Source: Ruminococcus flavefaciens
GTDB lineage: Bacteria > Bacillota > Clostridia > Oscillospirales > Ruminococcaceae
Assembly: GCA_023662725.1 (NCBI GenBank)
Contig: JAMPIL010000001.1
Location: 1,011,618 to 1,075,617 of the forward strand
Direction of reading: 5' to 3'
Length of the DNA stretch: 64,000 bases
Of the stretch, positions 1 to 9,339 are shown piece by piece. Made by a program: the position numbers and the translations under genes. Position 1 is the first letter of the stretch, and each line of letters opens with the position of its first letter. The notes under the pieces were generated by a model. The model saw only the letters and a list, made by a program, of their open reading frames with translations, was not told the DNA's origin and did not search any database.

Positions 1-1
1 T

Positions 2-571
2 GAATTCAGCAGTATATTAATCAGGAAGAATTTTTCAGAAAAGTTTTGTAAGAGATTTGCGTACGTTATTACAGGGTTTACTGTAGGAATGAACTTATAT
101 TGGGGCATTTCAAGTTATATATGCGATATAAAATATTCTTACGATCAGGGAAAAAGTGTTGCCGAATGGATAGATTCAAATAATCTTTCAGATAAAAATA
201 TTCTTGCTGCATGGAGCGAAGAGAATACAAATATAATGACTGTGGGAGTTATAACAACTAATTTTTATTTTGACAAAAATATCTTTTTTAATACCGATCA
301 GGGAAAAACTTATCTTACCCACCGTGTAGCAGACGATAAAGAGTGTCTGGATGATATTGCTGAGTGGAAAGATTACGGAGAGCCGGATCTGATACTTTCG
401 ACTTCGGTTATTATAACTCCGGAAAAACAAGCGCTTGGAATAGAATCAAAGTATGAAATGGTTTATCTCGGTCAGAGCCGCAGATCTTTTAAAAATGATC
501 AGATAACCGTAAATATTATTATTTATGCGAGAAAAGATCTGGCTGAGAGCATAGAAAAGAATGTATATTAG
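2..571 (+). CDS. C-terminal part of an unknown membrane-associated protein (5' end outside window)
   Basis: The reading frame is already open at base 2 and has no stop before 571, so the gene starts upstream of the window. The first Met in the window (base 89) lies inside a hydrophobic segment and has no convincing ribosome binding site, so it is probably internal. About 190 residues are visible: one likely membrane-spanning stretch near the start, then a soluble alpha/beta-looking tail rich in Asp, Glu and Ile, ending in a Tyr. The tail could be the extracytoplasmic end of a multi-pass membrane protein, for example a glycosyltransferase-like protein, but no motif supports that. Function unknown. 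The next gene has its own promoter, so this gene ends its transcript near 571. Confidence 0.6.
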   Translation, partial: EFSSILIRKNFSEKFCKRFAYVITGFTVGMNLYWGISSYICDIKYSYDQGKSVAEWIDSNNLSDKNILAAWSEENTNIMTVGVITTNFYFDKNIFFNTDQGKTYLTHRVADDKECLDDIAEWKDYGEPDLILSTSVIITPEKQALGIESKYEMVYLGQSRRSFKNDQITVNIIIYARKDLAESIEKNVY

Positions 572-624
572 AACAATTTTATAGAATATATCGTCGGTGA
601 TTGATGAAAATTCTGTGTACTCTA

Positions 625-653
625 TTGACAAAATAAGACTGATAAAGTATAAT
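625..653 (+). promoter_or_regulatory. Sigma-A promoter for the small membrane protein gene
   Basis: TTGACA at 625-630 and TATAAT at 648-653 with a 17-base spacer, a full consensus match. The predicted start near 660 gives a leader of about 30 bases before the TTG start codon at 689. Confidence 0.85.
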
Positions 654-688
654 ATTGATAATGAATTATGATACAGGGGGATATTAAA

Positions 689-1144
689 TTGGCAAACTCA
701 AAGGAAGATAAAGAGCTTGAAAAGATGTACCGTGAGCTTCGCGATTTGCGTGAGACTCGTGACAGCATGAAAGACGACCGTAACGATCTGCTTCTGTTTT
801 TTGTAGGACTTCTTATGCTTGCAGGCGGACTTTTTATGATTTTCAACAATCTTTCCGTTACAAGCAGCTGGGGAGGAAGCTTCTGGCACATCGGTTCGTT
901 CAGTTTTCCGAACGGAATGGTAATGTTTCCGCTTATCGTCGGAATAGCTATGCTTTTTCTTATGAAAAGAAAAATTTTCGGATGGATCGTTTTGGCAGTA
1001 GGAGTTGTGATAATTCTGCTGAGCGTTCTGCTTTCAACACGAATATACTGGAAAACTACATCAGCTTACATTTTTATTATTATGTTCGGATTAACTGCTG
1101 CCGGAGCAGGACTTGTTTTAAGAGAGCTTTTTAAGAAAAGATAA
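689..1144 (+). CDS. Small membrane protein with N-terminal coiled coil and about four TM helices
   Basis: The start is placed at TTG 689, eight bases after an AGGGGG ribosome binding site (675-680); the upstream ATG at 668 overlaps no such site and would put that site inside the gene. The 151-residue product begins with about 35 charged residues rich in Glu, Arg and Asp that look like a coiled coil. It then has about four hydrophobic segments (roughly residues 38-55, 75-90, 98-115 and 125-142) and ends in Lys-Lys-Arg. No enzyme motif is visible. It has its own consensus promoter and a bidirectional terminator after it, so it is a single-gene unit. I do not recognise the family. Confidence 0.75.
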   Translation: MANSKEDKELEKMYRELRDLRETRDSMKDDRNDLLLFFVGLLMLAGGLFMIFNNLSVTSSWGGSFWHIGSFSFPNGMVMFPLIVGIAMLFLMKRKIFGWIVLAVGVVIILLSVLLSTRIYWKTTSAYIFIIMFGLTAAGAGLVLRELFKKR

Positions 1145-1160
1145 TGACGTTATTTTAATG

Positions 1161-1201
1161 AAAAAAGAGCTGTCGTACTTTATGTGCGGCAGCTCTTTTT
1201 T
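1161..1201. terminator. Bidirectional rho-independent terminator
   Basis: An A-rich arm, a GAGCTG-type stem with one G-U pair, and a T tract on both strands. It lies between the convergent membrane protein gene and metY. Confidence 0.85.
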
Positions 1202-1214
1202 ACAGAACTTATTT

Positions 1215-2480
1215 TTATATAGCGGTAAATGCCTGTTTAAGATCGTCAAGGATATCGTCGATATTTTCAAGTCCGACAGAAAGACGTATCATACCTCCGT
1301 TTATGCCGGCAGCAGCAAGCTGTTCGTCGGTAAGCTGACGGTGAGTTGCGCTGGCAGGATGAAGCACGCAGGTTCTTATATCGGCAACGTGGACTTCGTT
1401 TGACGCAAGTTTGAGCGAATCCATAAACTTAACGGCAGTGTTTCTTCCTCCCTTGATAACGAATGAGATAACGCCGCTGCATCCGTCCGGCAGATATTTT
1501 TCAGCGAGGGCATGACATTTGTTGCTTTTAAGTCCGGGATAGCATACAGATTCGACTTTATCGTTTGATTCGAGGAATTCTGAAACGATTCTTGCGTTTT
1601 CGCAGTATTGTTTCATGCGGATAGGCAGGGTTTCAAGTCCAAGATTGAGATAAAATGCCGACTGCGCTGCCGGATAGCATCCAAAATCACGCATGAGCTG
1701 CATTCTCGCTTTAACGATATATGCTGCATTTCCGTAAGCCTCAGTGTAAACGATTCCGTGGTAGCTGTCATCAGGTTCGGTAAATTCGGGGAATTTTCCG
1801 TTTGCCCAGTTGAATTTACCGGAATCAACGATAACTCCGCCGACCTGAATTGCGTGACCGTCCATATATTTGGAAGTTGAATGGATAACGATATCTGCGC
1901 CGTGTTCGATAGGTCTGCAAAGAACCGGGGTAGGGAATGTGTTGTCCACGATGAGCGGAACGTTGTTTTCATGAGCAATTTTTGCGAATTTTTCTATATC
2001 AAAAACTGTAAGAGCCGGATTTGCAAGAGTCTCTCCGAAAACGGCTTTTGTATTTGGCTTGAATGCCGCGCGTATCTCATCTTCAGAAGCTTCGGGATCA
2101 ACGAAAATACACTCGATTCCCATTCTCTTGAAAGTTACGGCAAAAAGATTTACAGTTCCGCCGTAGATAGTTGTTGTGGAAATAAAGCTGTCTCCGGCTT
2201 TGAGAATATTGAGGATACAGCAAAGTGTAGCCGCCTGTCCGCTTGAAGTACACATTGCGCCGATACCGCCTTCAAGTGCAGCGATTTTTTCTTCAACAGC
2301 CATAACTGTCGGGTTTTCAAAGCGGGAATAGATAAGGCTTTTGGTAGGATCGTCGAAAACCGCAGCAACATCGTCGGTCGAATCGTAAACATAGGTCGTA
2401 CTCTGAACTATCGGTACAACTCTTGGTTCGGTATTTTTGGGTGTGTAGCCTGAATGCAGACATTTTGTTTCAATTTTCAT
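1215..2480 (-). CDS. metY: O-acetylhomoserine sulfhydrylase / aminocarboxypropyltransferase
   Basis: A PLP enzyme of the Cys/Met metabolism family that joins O-acetyl-L-homoserine with sulfide to give homocysteine, the direct-sulfhydrylation route to methionine. At 421 residues it has the usual MetY length (about 425), longer than cystathionine gamma-synthases (about 380). The PLP lysine is Lys204 in the motif HSTSKYMDGH, and the N-terminal YSRFENPT segment that contacts cofactor phosphate is present. The start has GGAGG about ten bases upstream. It lies 31 bases after the HD-domain gene and is probably cotranscribed with it. Unlike metK in this window, it has no S-box leader in front. A cystathionine beta-lyase role is less likely given the length and sequence type. 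Confidence 0.9.
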   Translation of the reverse strand: MKIETKCLHSGYTPKNTEPRVVPIVQSTTYVYDSTDDVAAVFDDPTKSLIYSRFENPTVMAVEEKIAALEGGIGAMCTSSGQAATLCCILNILKAGDSFISTTTIYGGTVNLFAVTFKRMGIECIFVDPEASEDEIRAAFKPNTKAVFGETLANPALTVFDIEKFAKIAHENNVPLIVDNTFPTPVLCRPIEHGADIVIHSTSKYMDGHAIQVGGVIVDSGKFNWANGKFPEFTEPDDSYHGIVYTEAYGNAAYIVKARMQLMRDFGCYPAAQSAFYLNLGLETLPIRMKQYCENARIVSEFLESNDKVESVCYPGLKSNKCHALAEKYLPDGCSGVISFVIKGGRNTAVKFMDSLKLASNEVHVADIRTCVLHPASATHRQLTDEQLAAAGINGGMIRLSVGLENIDDILDDLKQAFTAI

Positions 2481-2511
2481 TATTTAATTATCCTCCTGAA
2501 ATATTTTGACT

Positions 2512-3000
2512 TTAAGAACGTTTTAGTTTTGGTATACAGAATTCAAGAACAGCACAGTATTTATCAATAATCATTATAACGTAGCTTTCTTTATATTTTG
2601 GCAGAGACTTGGTCATGGGCCACATATGCTTTTCAATAATATCACGCTCAAGCGCTGAAATATCTGTAAGTTCCGCAGCATTTTTGCAGGCTTGTTTAGC
2701 GTGCAGCATACTGTGGGAAAGCTGTCCTTTTGTTTTTGCAGCATTATACTCCTTGCGATTGTAATAGAAAAGATCGTGGAGCAGTCCGGCTCTTGCGGCA
2801 GAACGTGCATTAAGGTGAAGTTTTTTGCAGACGAGATAGCTGTAATATGAAACGTTCAGGCAATGCTGAAAACGTGTAGTCGAGATATGATGGGTGATTT
2901 CCTTAAGCTTTTCAAGCTCGTGACGCTCGATTATATCGTAAACGCAGAAATAATAGCTGCTCAGAGAAAGCTCCTTTTTAGAGCAGATAGCTTTTAGCAT
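2512..3000 (-). CDS. HD-domain phosphohydrolase-like protein
   Basis: A 162-residue protein with an HD-superfamily metal site: a first His in RFQHCLNVS (near residue 45), the His-Asp doublet in GLLHDLF (near 75), and further His residues in HSMLHAK and EKHMW. Small single-domain HD proteins usually hydrolyse phosphate esters such as nucleotides, but the substrate cannot be read from sequence. AAAGGA lies eight bases before the ATG. It is followed after 31 bases by metY, suggesting a two-gene transcript; no functional link to sulfur metabolism is evident. Confidence 0.8.
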   Translation of the reverse strand: MLKAICSKKELSLSSYYFCVYDIIERHELEKLKEITHHISTTRFQHCLNVSYYSYLVCKKLHLNARSAARAGLLHDLFYYNRKEYNAAKTKGQLSHSMLHAKQACKNAAELTDISALERDIIEKHMWPMTKSLPKYKESYVIMIIDKYCAVLEFCIPKLKRS

Positions 3001-3152
3001 AAAAAATATCCTTTACAAAATATTATTAATAACTTAATTATACATCTTTTCTTTTAAAAAATCAATAGTAATATTATAATATTTTGTTTTCGCATTCATT
3101 GATACAACAGATATTGGAAAAAGGGGATTAATATAATCTCATAAGTCAGAAT

Positions 3153-3362
3153 TTACTGATATTTCTTCATATATTCTTCTTTAACTTTATCAATTGTTTT
3201 TCCGCCAATACCAAAATTTTTATCTGACACTTCTTTAATTGTAGTGACAAAAAATTCTTGTGGTACTTTCATAATTTCAGAAGATACTTCCGTCAATCGT
3301 TTGATCAATTTTTCCTTTTGTTCATCTGATAATGCACCGCTTTCAACTGTAATATACGGCAT
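3153..3362 (-). CDS. 4-oxalocrotonate tautomerase family protein
   Basis: A 69-residue protein beginning Met-Pro-Tyr-Ile. In this superfamily Pro1, exposed after Met removal, is the catalytic base, and the fold is a beta-alpha-beta unit that assembles into hexamers. The length is slightly above the classical 62 residues. A GAAAGGAG ribosome binding site precedes the ATG at normal spacing. It stands alone between the HD gene and the ABC exporter, so the native substrate is unknown; many such genes in anaerobes have only promiscuous tautomerase activity. Confidence 0.85.
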   Translation of the reverse strand: MPYITVESGALSDEQKEKLIKRLTEVSSEIMKVPQEFFVTTIKEVSDKNFGIGGKTIDKVKEEYMKKYQ

Positions 3363-3461
3363 TTTTCTTCTCCTTTCAAATTATGATTTATCTGAGCAAC
3401 TCAGCCGTAATTTTTATTATATGTAAGAAAAAGCATATTCATGTTTTCTCTTTGATATAGG

Positions 3462-3487
3462 TAAAAGGGAAAACAAAGTTTCCCCTT
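3462..3487 (-). terminator. Terminator after the ABC exporter genes
   Basis: On the minus strand, an AAGGGGAAA arm pairs with TTTTCCCTT (one bulge) and is followed by TTTTAC, just after the stop codon of the downstream ABC gene. Confidence 0.65.
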
Positions 3488-3489
3488 AA

Positions 3490-5331
3490 TCATGCCGATT
3501 CAAACTGCGAGTTATAAAGCTGAGCGTAGAATCCGTTTTTCTCAATAAGTTCGTCATGGTTGCCAAGCTCAATGATATCGCCGTCTTTCATAACAAGTAT
3601 CAGATCGGCATTGCGGATAGTCGAAAGACGGTGAGCGATAATGAAGCTTGTTCTGCCGGACATAAGTCTGTCCATAGCGTCCTGAATAAGCGCTTCTGTT
3701 CGTGTATCGACAGAAGAAGTAGCTTCATCAAGAATCATTATCTTTGAATCGGCAAGTATCGCTCTTGCAATTGTAAGAAGCTGTTTTTGTCCCTGCGAAA
3801 CATTGCTTGCGTCCTCATTAAGAACCATATTATAGCCGTTCGGAAGGGATTTTATGAAATGATGAGCATGAGCTGATTTTGCGGCGGCAATGACTTCTTC
3901 ATCCGTTGCGTCAAGCCTGCCGTAGCGGATATTTTCCATGATAGTTCCGTTGAAGAGCCATGTATCCTGAAGAACCATTCCGAAATTTTCACGAAGCTGT
4001 CTTCTCGGAATTTTTTTAACATCAACTCCGTCAAGCATGATCGCTCCGCCGTTTACATCGTAGAATCGCATCAGAAGTTTGACCATAGTCGTTTTTCCTG
4101 CGCCCGTTGGACCGACGATAGCGATTTTTTGTCCCGGCTGAACATCTGCGCTGAAATCGTGAATTATGATTTTTTCCGGATCATAGCCAAAGCTTACATG
4201 ATCGAACTTAACGCGTCCGCTGATTTCGGGAAGAACTGTAGCGTTTTCTGCTGTCTGTTCCTCTTCTTCTTCATCGAGAAATTCAAATACTCTTTCTGCT
4301 GCGGCAGCCATGGACTGTACTTGATTTATTACCTGAGCAATTTGCTGAATAGGCTGAGTGAACTGCTTTACATACTGGATAAACGCCTGTATATCGCCAA
4401 TTCCGATGACTCCCTTTATAGCGAGAAGTCCTCCGGATATCGCAACTCCGGCATATCCCATATTTCCGACAAACGACATAACAGGCATCATGATTCCCGA
4501 TAAAAACTGCGATTTCCATGCTGACTTATAGAGAATATCGTTGGTACGGCAGAATTCCTCAACAGTTTCGCCCTCTTTGTTGAATGCCTGAATAACGGTG
4601 TGACCGCCGTATGTTTCTTCAATCTGACCGTTGATGTGTCCGAGATATTCCTGCTGAGTTCTGAAATGACGCTGCGATTTTTTTATTACAAATGACAGAA
4701 GAATTGCTGAGACGGGAAGAATGATAAGCGAAATAAGCGTCATAAGCGGAGATATCGAGAGCATCATTACAAGAGTTCCGATCAGAGTTGCTATTGATGT
4801 GATTATCTGGGTAACGCTCTGGTTGAGAGTCATACCGAGGGTGTCTACATCATTTGTGATTCTTGAAAGAACTTCGCCGTAGGTTCGGCTCTCAAAATAG
4901 CTCATGGGCATACGGCCTATTTTTTCGGATATATCTTTTCTCATGCGAAATGAGATCTTCTGCGATATACCGCTCATTATCCATCCCTGAACAAAGCTTA
5001 CGACCGAGCTGAAAATATATAGTCCGAGCGTAAAGAGGAGAATTTTTCCGATATAACTGAAGTCAATTCCGCCTGTTCCTGCAATTTTAAGCATAAGTCC
5101 GTCGAAAAGAGCGTTGGTTGCTTTTGCCATTATTTTCGGTCCGAGAACAGCGAAAACAGTTGCGATCGCTGCCAGTATCATTACAATGATTATTGGTATC
5201 TTATATATCCCAATGTAGGAGACAAGCTTTTTCAGTGTGATTTTGAAATTTTTCGGCTTTTCTCCGCCAACCATTCCTCCTCCCATAGGAGGACCTTTTC
5301 TTCTTGGAGTATTATTTCTGGTCTCACTCAT
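3490..5331 (-). CDS. Heterodimeric ABC exporter subunit with the catalytic Walker B Glu
   Basis: A 613-residue type IV ABC half-transporter. After a Gly/Pro-rich start it has six membrane helices (about residues 45-320), then a nucleotide-binding domain with Walker A at 407-414 (GPTGAGKT), an atypical signature VSQGQ at 511-515, and Walker B ending in Asp535-Glu536. Its own Walker B Glu is intact but its signature is degenerate. The partner has the reverse pattern, as in heterodimeric exporters of the BmrCD/TM287-288 type that have one competent and one degenerate ATP site. The ATG overlaps the end of the partner gene by 8 bases, so translation is coupled. Likely substrates are drugs or other amphipathic compounds; the specificity is unknown. 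Confidence 0.9.
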   Translation of the reverse strand: MSETRNNTPRRKGPPMGGGMVGGEKPKNFKITLKKLVSYIGIYKIPIIIVMILAAIATVFAVLGPKIMAKATNALFDGLMLKIAGTGGIDFSYIGKILLFTLGLYIFSSVVSFVQGWIMSGISQKISFRMRKDISEKIGRMPMSYFESRTYGEVLSRITNDVDTLGMTLNQSVTQIITSIATLIGTLVMMLSISPLMTLISLIILPVSAILLSFVIKKSQRHFRTQQEYLGHINGQIEETYGGHTVIQAFNKEGETVEEFCRTNDILYKSAWKSQFLSGIMMPVMSFVGNMGYAGVAISGGLLAIKGVIGIGDIQAFIQYVKQFTQPIQQIAQVINQVQSMAAAAERVFEFLDEEEEEQTAENATVLPEISGRVKFDHVSFGYDPEKIIIHDFSADVQPGQKIAIVGPTGAGKTTMVKLLMRFYDVNGGAIMLDGVDVKKIPRRQLRENFGMVLQDTWLFNGTIMENIRYGRLDATDEEVIAAAKSAHAHHFIKSLPNGYNMVLNEDASNVSQGQKQLLTIARAILADSKIMILDEATSSVDTRTEALIQDAMDRLMSGRTSFIIAHRLSTIRNADLILVMKDGDIIELGNHDELIEKNGFYAQLYNSQFESA

Positions 5332-7483
5332 TACGTCCGCCTCCTATACTCTTTTCTATTTCAGCTTCCGAAAGCTGAGATCTTGCTATCTGCTGGTATG
5401 TTTCACAATTCTTTATAAGCTCTGTATGAGTGCCTTTTCCAACGATTTGTCCCTCGTTAAGAACAAGAATCTGATCGGCATTCATAATCGTACTGATACG
5501 CTGAGCAACTATAATAACCGTCGAATCCTTTACATAATTGCTGAGCGCTTTTCTCAGAGCTGCATCAGTTTTCATGTCAAGAGCTGAGAAACTGTCGTCG
5601 AAAATGTAGATATTCGGTTTTTTAACAATTGCTCTTGCAATAGCAAGACGCTGTTTTTGTCCTCCGGAAACGTTAGTGCCTCCCTGCGAGATAGTACGTT
5701 CAAATCCTCTGCTGTCGGAATCAATAAATTCCGTAGCCTGAGCGATTTCCGTCGCAATACGAAGAGCTTCATCATCTGCACCAGGATCGCCGAATTTCAG
5801 GTTAGATTCTATCGTACCTGAGAAAAGAACTCCCTTTTGCGGAACAAGACCGATCTTTTTTCGCAAATCGTCCTTTGTAACGTTTCTTATATCAATTCCG
5901 TCGATAGTAATGCTGCCCTCGGTAACATCGTAAAAACGTGGAATTAGGTTTACAAGCGTTGATTTACCGCATCCCGTACTTCCTATAATAGCAGTTGTTT
6001 TTCCGGTTTCAGCGGTGAAATTAAGGTTTTCAAGAGCGTTGCTGTCAGCGTTGGGATATCTGAATGAAACGTTGTTAAAGCTGAGAACTCCTTTGACTGC
6101 GCTGAAATTTTCCGGCTTTTTGGGATCAAGAATCGTCGTATCGGTTTTAAGTACTTCGTCGATTCTGTCGGCGGCAACGCCTGCTCTTGGGAGCATTACC
6201 GACATCATTGTGAGCATCAGGAACGACATAACGATCTGCATTGAATATGTAATAAACGCCGTCATTGCGCCGACCTGCAATGAGCCGCTGTCGATTCTGT
6301 GTGCGGAAACCCAGACTATCATAAGAGTAACGCCGTACATGACAAGCATCATTCCCGGCATCATAAATGTCATTACACGATTGGTGAAGAGCTGAGTTTT
6401 CATAAGATTTTTATTTGCAGTATCAAATCTTTCTTCCTCAATCTTTTCACGTCCGAAAGCTCTGATAACAGGCAGACCGGTGAGAATTTCTCTTGAAACA
6501 AGATTGAGCTTATCTACAAGCTTCTGCATTGCTTTGAATTTCGGCATTGCAAGGGCCATAAGAACCATGACAAGAGCGAGTATTATCAGAACTGCGCAAA
6601 TAATTATCCAGCCCATATTTGCTCCGGAATGTATAACCTTTATAACTCCTCCGATTCCCAGAATAGGCGCATACATAAGCATTCTCAGCAAAATAGCCGT
6701 AACCATTTGTATCTGCTGTACATCATTTGTGCTTCTTGTTATAAGAGAAGCGGTTGAGAAGTGGTCCATTTCAGTATTGGAGTAATGAATGACCTTGTTG
6801 AAAATCTTTTTTCTGAGATCACGTCCGACTCCTGCACCGGTTTTTGCCGCAAGAAATCCTGCACCGATCGACGCTGTGAGCATAAGAAGCGCCATGCCGA
6901 ACATCTTGAATCCCTGAATCCAGAGATATTTTTTCTGAATGGAATCAATATCGACTCCTGCCTTTTCCGAACATGATATCGCATAGGCTATTCCCATTGA
7001 TTTCATGGTGCTGCTGCCCATTTTTTCGGCAGTTGACTCCATTTGTTCACGTATGCTGCCGAGTTCATTTGCGTCGGCAGGCTTACTGGAATCGCCTTCA
7101 TTTGTATGCGATGGCTGATCTTGACTGCTTATTGATACGCTCTGATATGTAAGAATAAGCGGTATCATGAACTCTTCATCAAGTTCATCAAGCTGTTTTT
7201 CGGAAAAAGATTTTCTCTCATAGACATCGCCGTTCAAAGCATAGCAATTTTCCCAATTTGCTTTTTCTTCATCATTCATGAAAAGCTGTGAGAATGCCAT
7301 GTCCTCGGCTGTGAGTTTTTCCGGAACAACGTGCTGGATTCCATGGTTCTGAATTCCCACGTCTATCATATCGGAGGTATACTGCGGAAGAGCAAGGTCG
7401 CAGTATGCCTGAACTATGAGCAGAACGAGAGTCATTATAACCATATACCAGTACGGTTTCATGTTGGCGAAAATACGCTTCAT
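5324..7483 (-). CDS. Heterodimeric ABC exporter subunit with degenerate Walker B and large extracellular insert
   Basis: A 719-residue partner of the preceding ABC protein. Residues 45-185, between the first two membrane helices, form a long polar insert predicted to be outside the cell, larger than in most half-exporters. The nucleotide-binding domain has Walker A at 501-508 (GSTGCGKS), a canonical signature VSGGQ at 605-609, and a Walker B ending Asp629-Asp630, so the catalytic Glu is replaced by Asp. Together the two genes form one consensus and one degenerate ATP site. GGAGG lies just before the ATG. A full-consensus promoter and a near-perfect palindrome sit upstream (7508-7590), but no regulator gene is adjacent. 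Confidence 0.9.
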   Translation of the reverse strand: MKRIFANMKPYWYMVIMTLVLLIVQAYCDLALPQYTSDMIDVGIQNHGIQHVVPEKLTAEDMAFSQLFMNDEEKANWENCYALNGDVYERKSFSEKQLDELDEEFMIPLILTYQSVSISSQDQPSHTNEGDSSKPADANELGSIREQMESTAEKMGSSTMKSMGIAYAISCSEKAGVDIDSIQKKYLWIQGFKMFGMALLMLTASIGAGFLAAKTGAGVGRDLRKKIFNKVIHYSNTEMDHFSTASLITRSTNDVQQIQMVTAILLRMLMYAPILGIGGVIKVIHSGANMGWIIICAVLIILALVMVLMALAMPKFKAMQKLVDKLNLVSREILTGLPVIRAFGREKIEEERFDTANKNLMKTQLFTNRVMTFMMPGMMLVMYGVTLMIVWVSAHRIDSGSLQVGAMTAFITYSMQIVMSFLMLTMMSVMLPRAGVAADRIDEVLKTDTTILDPKKPENFSAVKGVLSFNNVSFRYPNADSNALENLNFTAETGKTTAIIGSTGCGKSTLVNLIPRFYDVTEGSITIDGIDIRNVTKDDLRKKIGLVPQKGVLFSGTIESNLKFGDPGADDEALRIATEIAQATEFIDSDSRGFERTISQGGTNVSGGQKQRLAIARAIVKKPNIYIFDDSFSALDMKTDAALRKALSNYVKDSTVIIVAQRISTIMNADQILVLNEGQIVGKGTHTELIKNCETYQQIARSQLSEAEIEKSIGGGRNE

Positions 7484-7507
7484 TAAATTCCTCCTTTTCA
7501 GCAGTTA

Positions 7508-7535
7508 TCACAAAATTATCACATTAAATTTGTGA
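7508..7535. promoter_or_regulatory. Candidate operator palindrome in the ABC exporter leader
   Basis: TCACAAAATT (7508-7517) and AAATTTGTGA (7526-7535) are inverted repeats matching at 9 of 10 positions around an 8-base centre. It lies about 20-47 bases downstream of the predicted start of the ABC transcript, a position where a dimeric repressor such as a MarR- or TetR-type protein could block transcription. The regulator is unknown. Confidence 0.45.
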
Positions 7536-7561
7536 CAATTGCCTTAAATGTAATAGAACTT

Positions 7562-7590
7562 ATTATACATTATAATACGGTAATTGTCAA
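7562..7590 (-). promoter_or_regulatory. Sigma-A promoter of the ABC exporter operon
   Basis: On the minus strand, TTGACA (complement of 7585-7590) and TATAAT (complement of 7562-7567) with a 17-base spacer: a full consensus match. Confidence 0.85.
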
Positions 7591-7729
7591 GTAGAAAAAT
7601 TCCAAATATAATTTATAATTAAATAATAAAATTTTATTGCAGCTTCGTCTTTTTAGGGCTTTAAAATCACTATATTATGAGGGGATTGAAATCAGTAAGT
7701 AAAAATTCCAAAAAACAGGAGGAAAAATT

Positions 7730-9256
7730 ATGAAAATGAAAAAGATAATGGCTGTTCTGGCTTCAATGGTAATGTTGATGAGTGCAGCATCATGTCAGAA
7801 CGGAAAAAAGGAAACGGATTCTTCCGAAAACGGAAACACCGTTGTTTCAGATGAAGCTTCGGCAGCAAAGCTGAATAATTTGATGACAGCAACAGAGCGC
7901 AGCAGAGTAAGCGTAGGCGAGCTTACTCTGCTTGACGAAGATGTGCAGGATGCTCAGACAGAAAGTACAGGCAGGGTACAGGTATATATTGGAACCATTG
8001 AAGATCTTCGTCAGGACGTTGAGGAAATAAAGGATGTTATTACTCCGGAGGAATATGAAGACTGTATTAAAGAAATTAACGAATTGAATAATGATTTTAA
8101 ATATATTAATTCTGCTTTTGTTGATGGAAGAAGGATCTATACTTATTTTCCGGATTTTAATTATAATGGTGGAGAAATAGGGTTTTATATTTCAGATACC
8201 AAATATACTGAAGGGGAATACACATCTACAGAAGATAATTATGTACAATTTGAGAATTTTGATGAATTTAAGGAGTATCTCAAGGAAAAACTTACGAATA
8301 ATGGAGCTCAGTCATATGAAGATACAATCGCATTATGGCAAAGCGTAATTGACGGAACTTATAAAGAAATTTCTAAAGAAGAAGCGGATACTTTAATTGA
8401 TGAATATGAAGAAAATCTTTATACTACTTCCTTTAATGGTGACTATAAGGATACATGGGAGTATGACCGCAGTGAAGTTGAGGAAATAAAGGATTCGGTC
8501 AGGGAAATTTCTATTTATGATGAGGAACTTGATACGGAATTTCTTGTTCATGTAACACTTCCACCAAATTTTGATAAATCCAAAACTTATCCCATGTTCG
8601 TTTTCTCTGATGGAGTGTGGAGATTCGGCAATGTTCCGTCAATAAGAAAACTTATGGAAAATGGAGAGATTCAGGATGTTATTCTTGTTACAATAGGCTA
8701 CAATTACAAAATTGACGGTACATCTATGCAAGTTCGCTCCAAATATTTTTATGAGGAAAGGGATAAAATGCTTGATTTTATGACAGATAATCTTGCACCG
8801 TATCTCAGCGAACTTTACAATATAGATTTTGAACATTCCGGTTTTTACGGTCATTCAGCAGGCGGAGTAATGGCACATTATGCTGTTTTTAACTCTGATA
8901 AGTACGAAAATCAGCCCTTTAAGTACTATATTATAGGAAGTCCGGCGCTTTGGGAACTCCATCGTCTTGACAATGAAAAATATTCCGATGCAAATGTTAC
9001 GGATTATAATTACTGGGACAGAAATGATACGCTGGATAAGGTTATTTTCCTTTGCGGAGGTGAAAATGAGGATCCTGAATACGAAGAGTATTATGACGGA
9101 TATGATACTACTCTCGAAGGTATCGCCAATCTAATGAGCAGACTTGAAAGCCATGGTGTGACTACTGCAAAATCTAAAATTTACGAAAATTCCGGACACT
9201 GGCAGTTTATTCCGGATATGTTTATAGAGTTTTTCCGTGAGTATTATGCGAAATAA
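7730..9256 (+). CDS. Lipoprotein with C-terminal alpha/beta-hydrolase (putative esterase) domain
   Basis: A 508-residue protein with a lipoprotein-like signal (hydrophobic residues 5-20, Cys22 in SAASC), followed by a Ser/Glu/Asn-rich linker. Residues about 50-240 form an acidic, Glu/Tyr-rich region I do not recognise. From about residue 255 it matches the esterase D-like fold: Ser376 in GHSAGG is the nucleophile and a late His in SGHWQF fits the catalytic base. Such domains deacylate carbohydrates or siderophores; here a cell-surface carbohydrate esterase is plausible but not shown. AGGAGG precedes the ATG, and a bidirectional terminator follows. Confidence 0.8.
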   Translation: MKMKKIMAVLASMVMLMSAASCQNGKKETDSSENGNTVVSDEASAAKLNNLMTATERSRVSVGELTLLDEDVQDAQTESTGRVQVYIGTIEDLRQDVEEIKDVITPEEYEDCIKEINELNNDFKYINSAFVDGRRIYTYFPDFNYNGGEIGFYISDTKYTEGEYTSTEDNYVQFENFDEFKEYLKEKLTNNGAQSYEDTIALWQSVIDGTYKEISKEEADTLIDEYEENLYTTSFNGDYKDTWEYDRSEVEEIKDSVREISIYDEELDTEFLVHVTLPPNFDKSKTYPMFVFSDGVWRFGNVPSIRKLMENGEIQDVILVTIGYNYKIDGTSMQVRSKYFYEERDKMLDFMTDNLAPYLSELYNIDFEHSGFYGHSAGGVMAHYAVFNSDKYENQPFKYYIIGSPALWELHRLDNEKYSDANVTDYNYWDRNDTLDKVIFLCGGENEDPEYEEYYDGYDTTLEGIANLMSRLESHGVTTAKSKIYENSGHWQFIPDMFIEFFREYYAK

Positions 9257-9293
9257 TTATACTTTTTTAGAGATTTTATAATACATATAAACA

Positions 9294-9323
9294 GAAAAAG
9301 CCAAGCGAATGCCTGGCTTTTTT
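9294..9323. terminator. Bidirectional terminator between the esterase gene and guaA
   Basis: The AAAAAGCC arm pairs with GGCTTTTT with one internal mismatch, giving T tracts on both strands. It serves both convergent genes. Confidence 0.85.
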
Positions 9324-9339
9324 GATATATTTATTTGTA

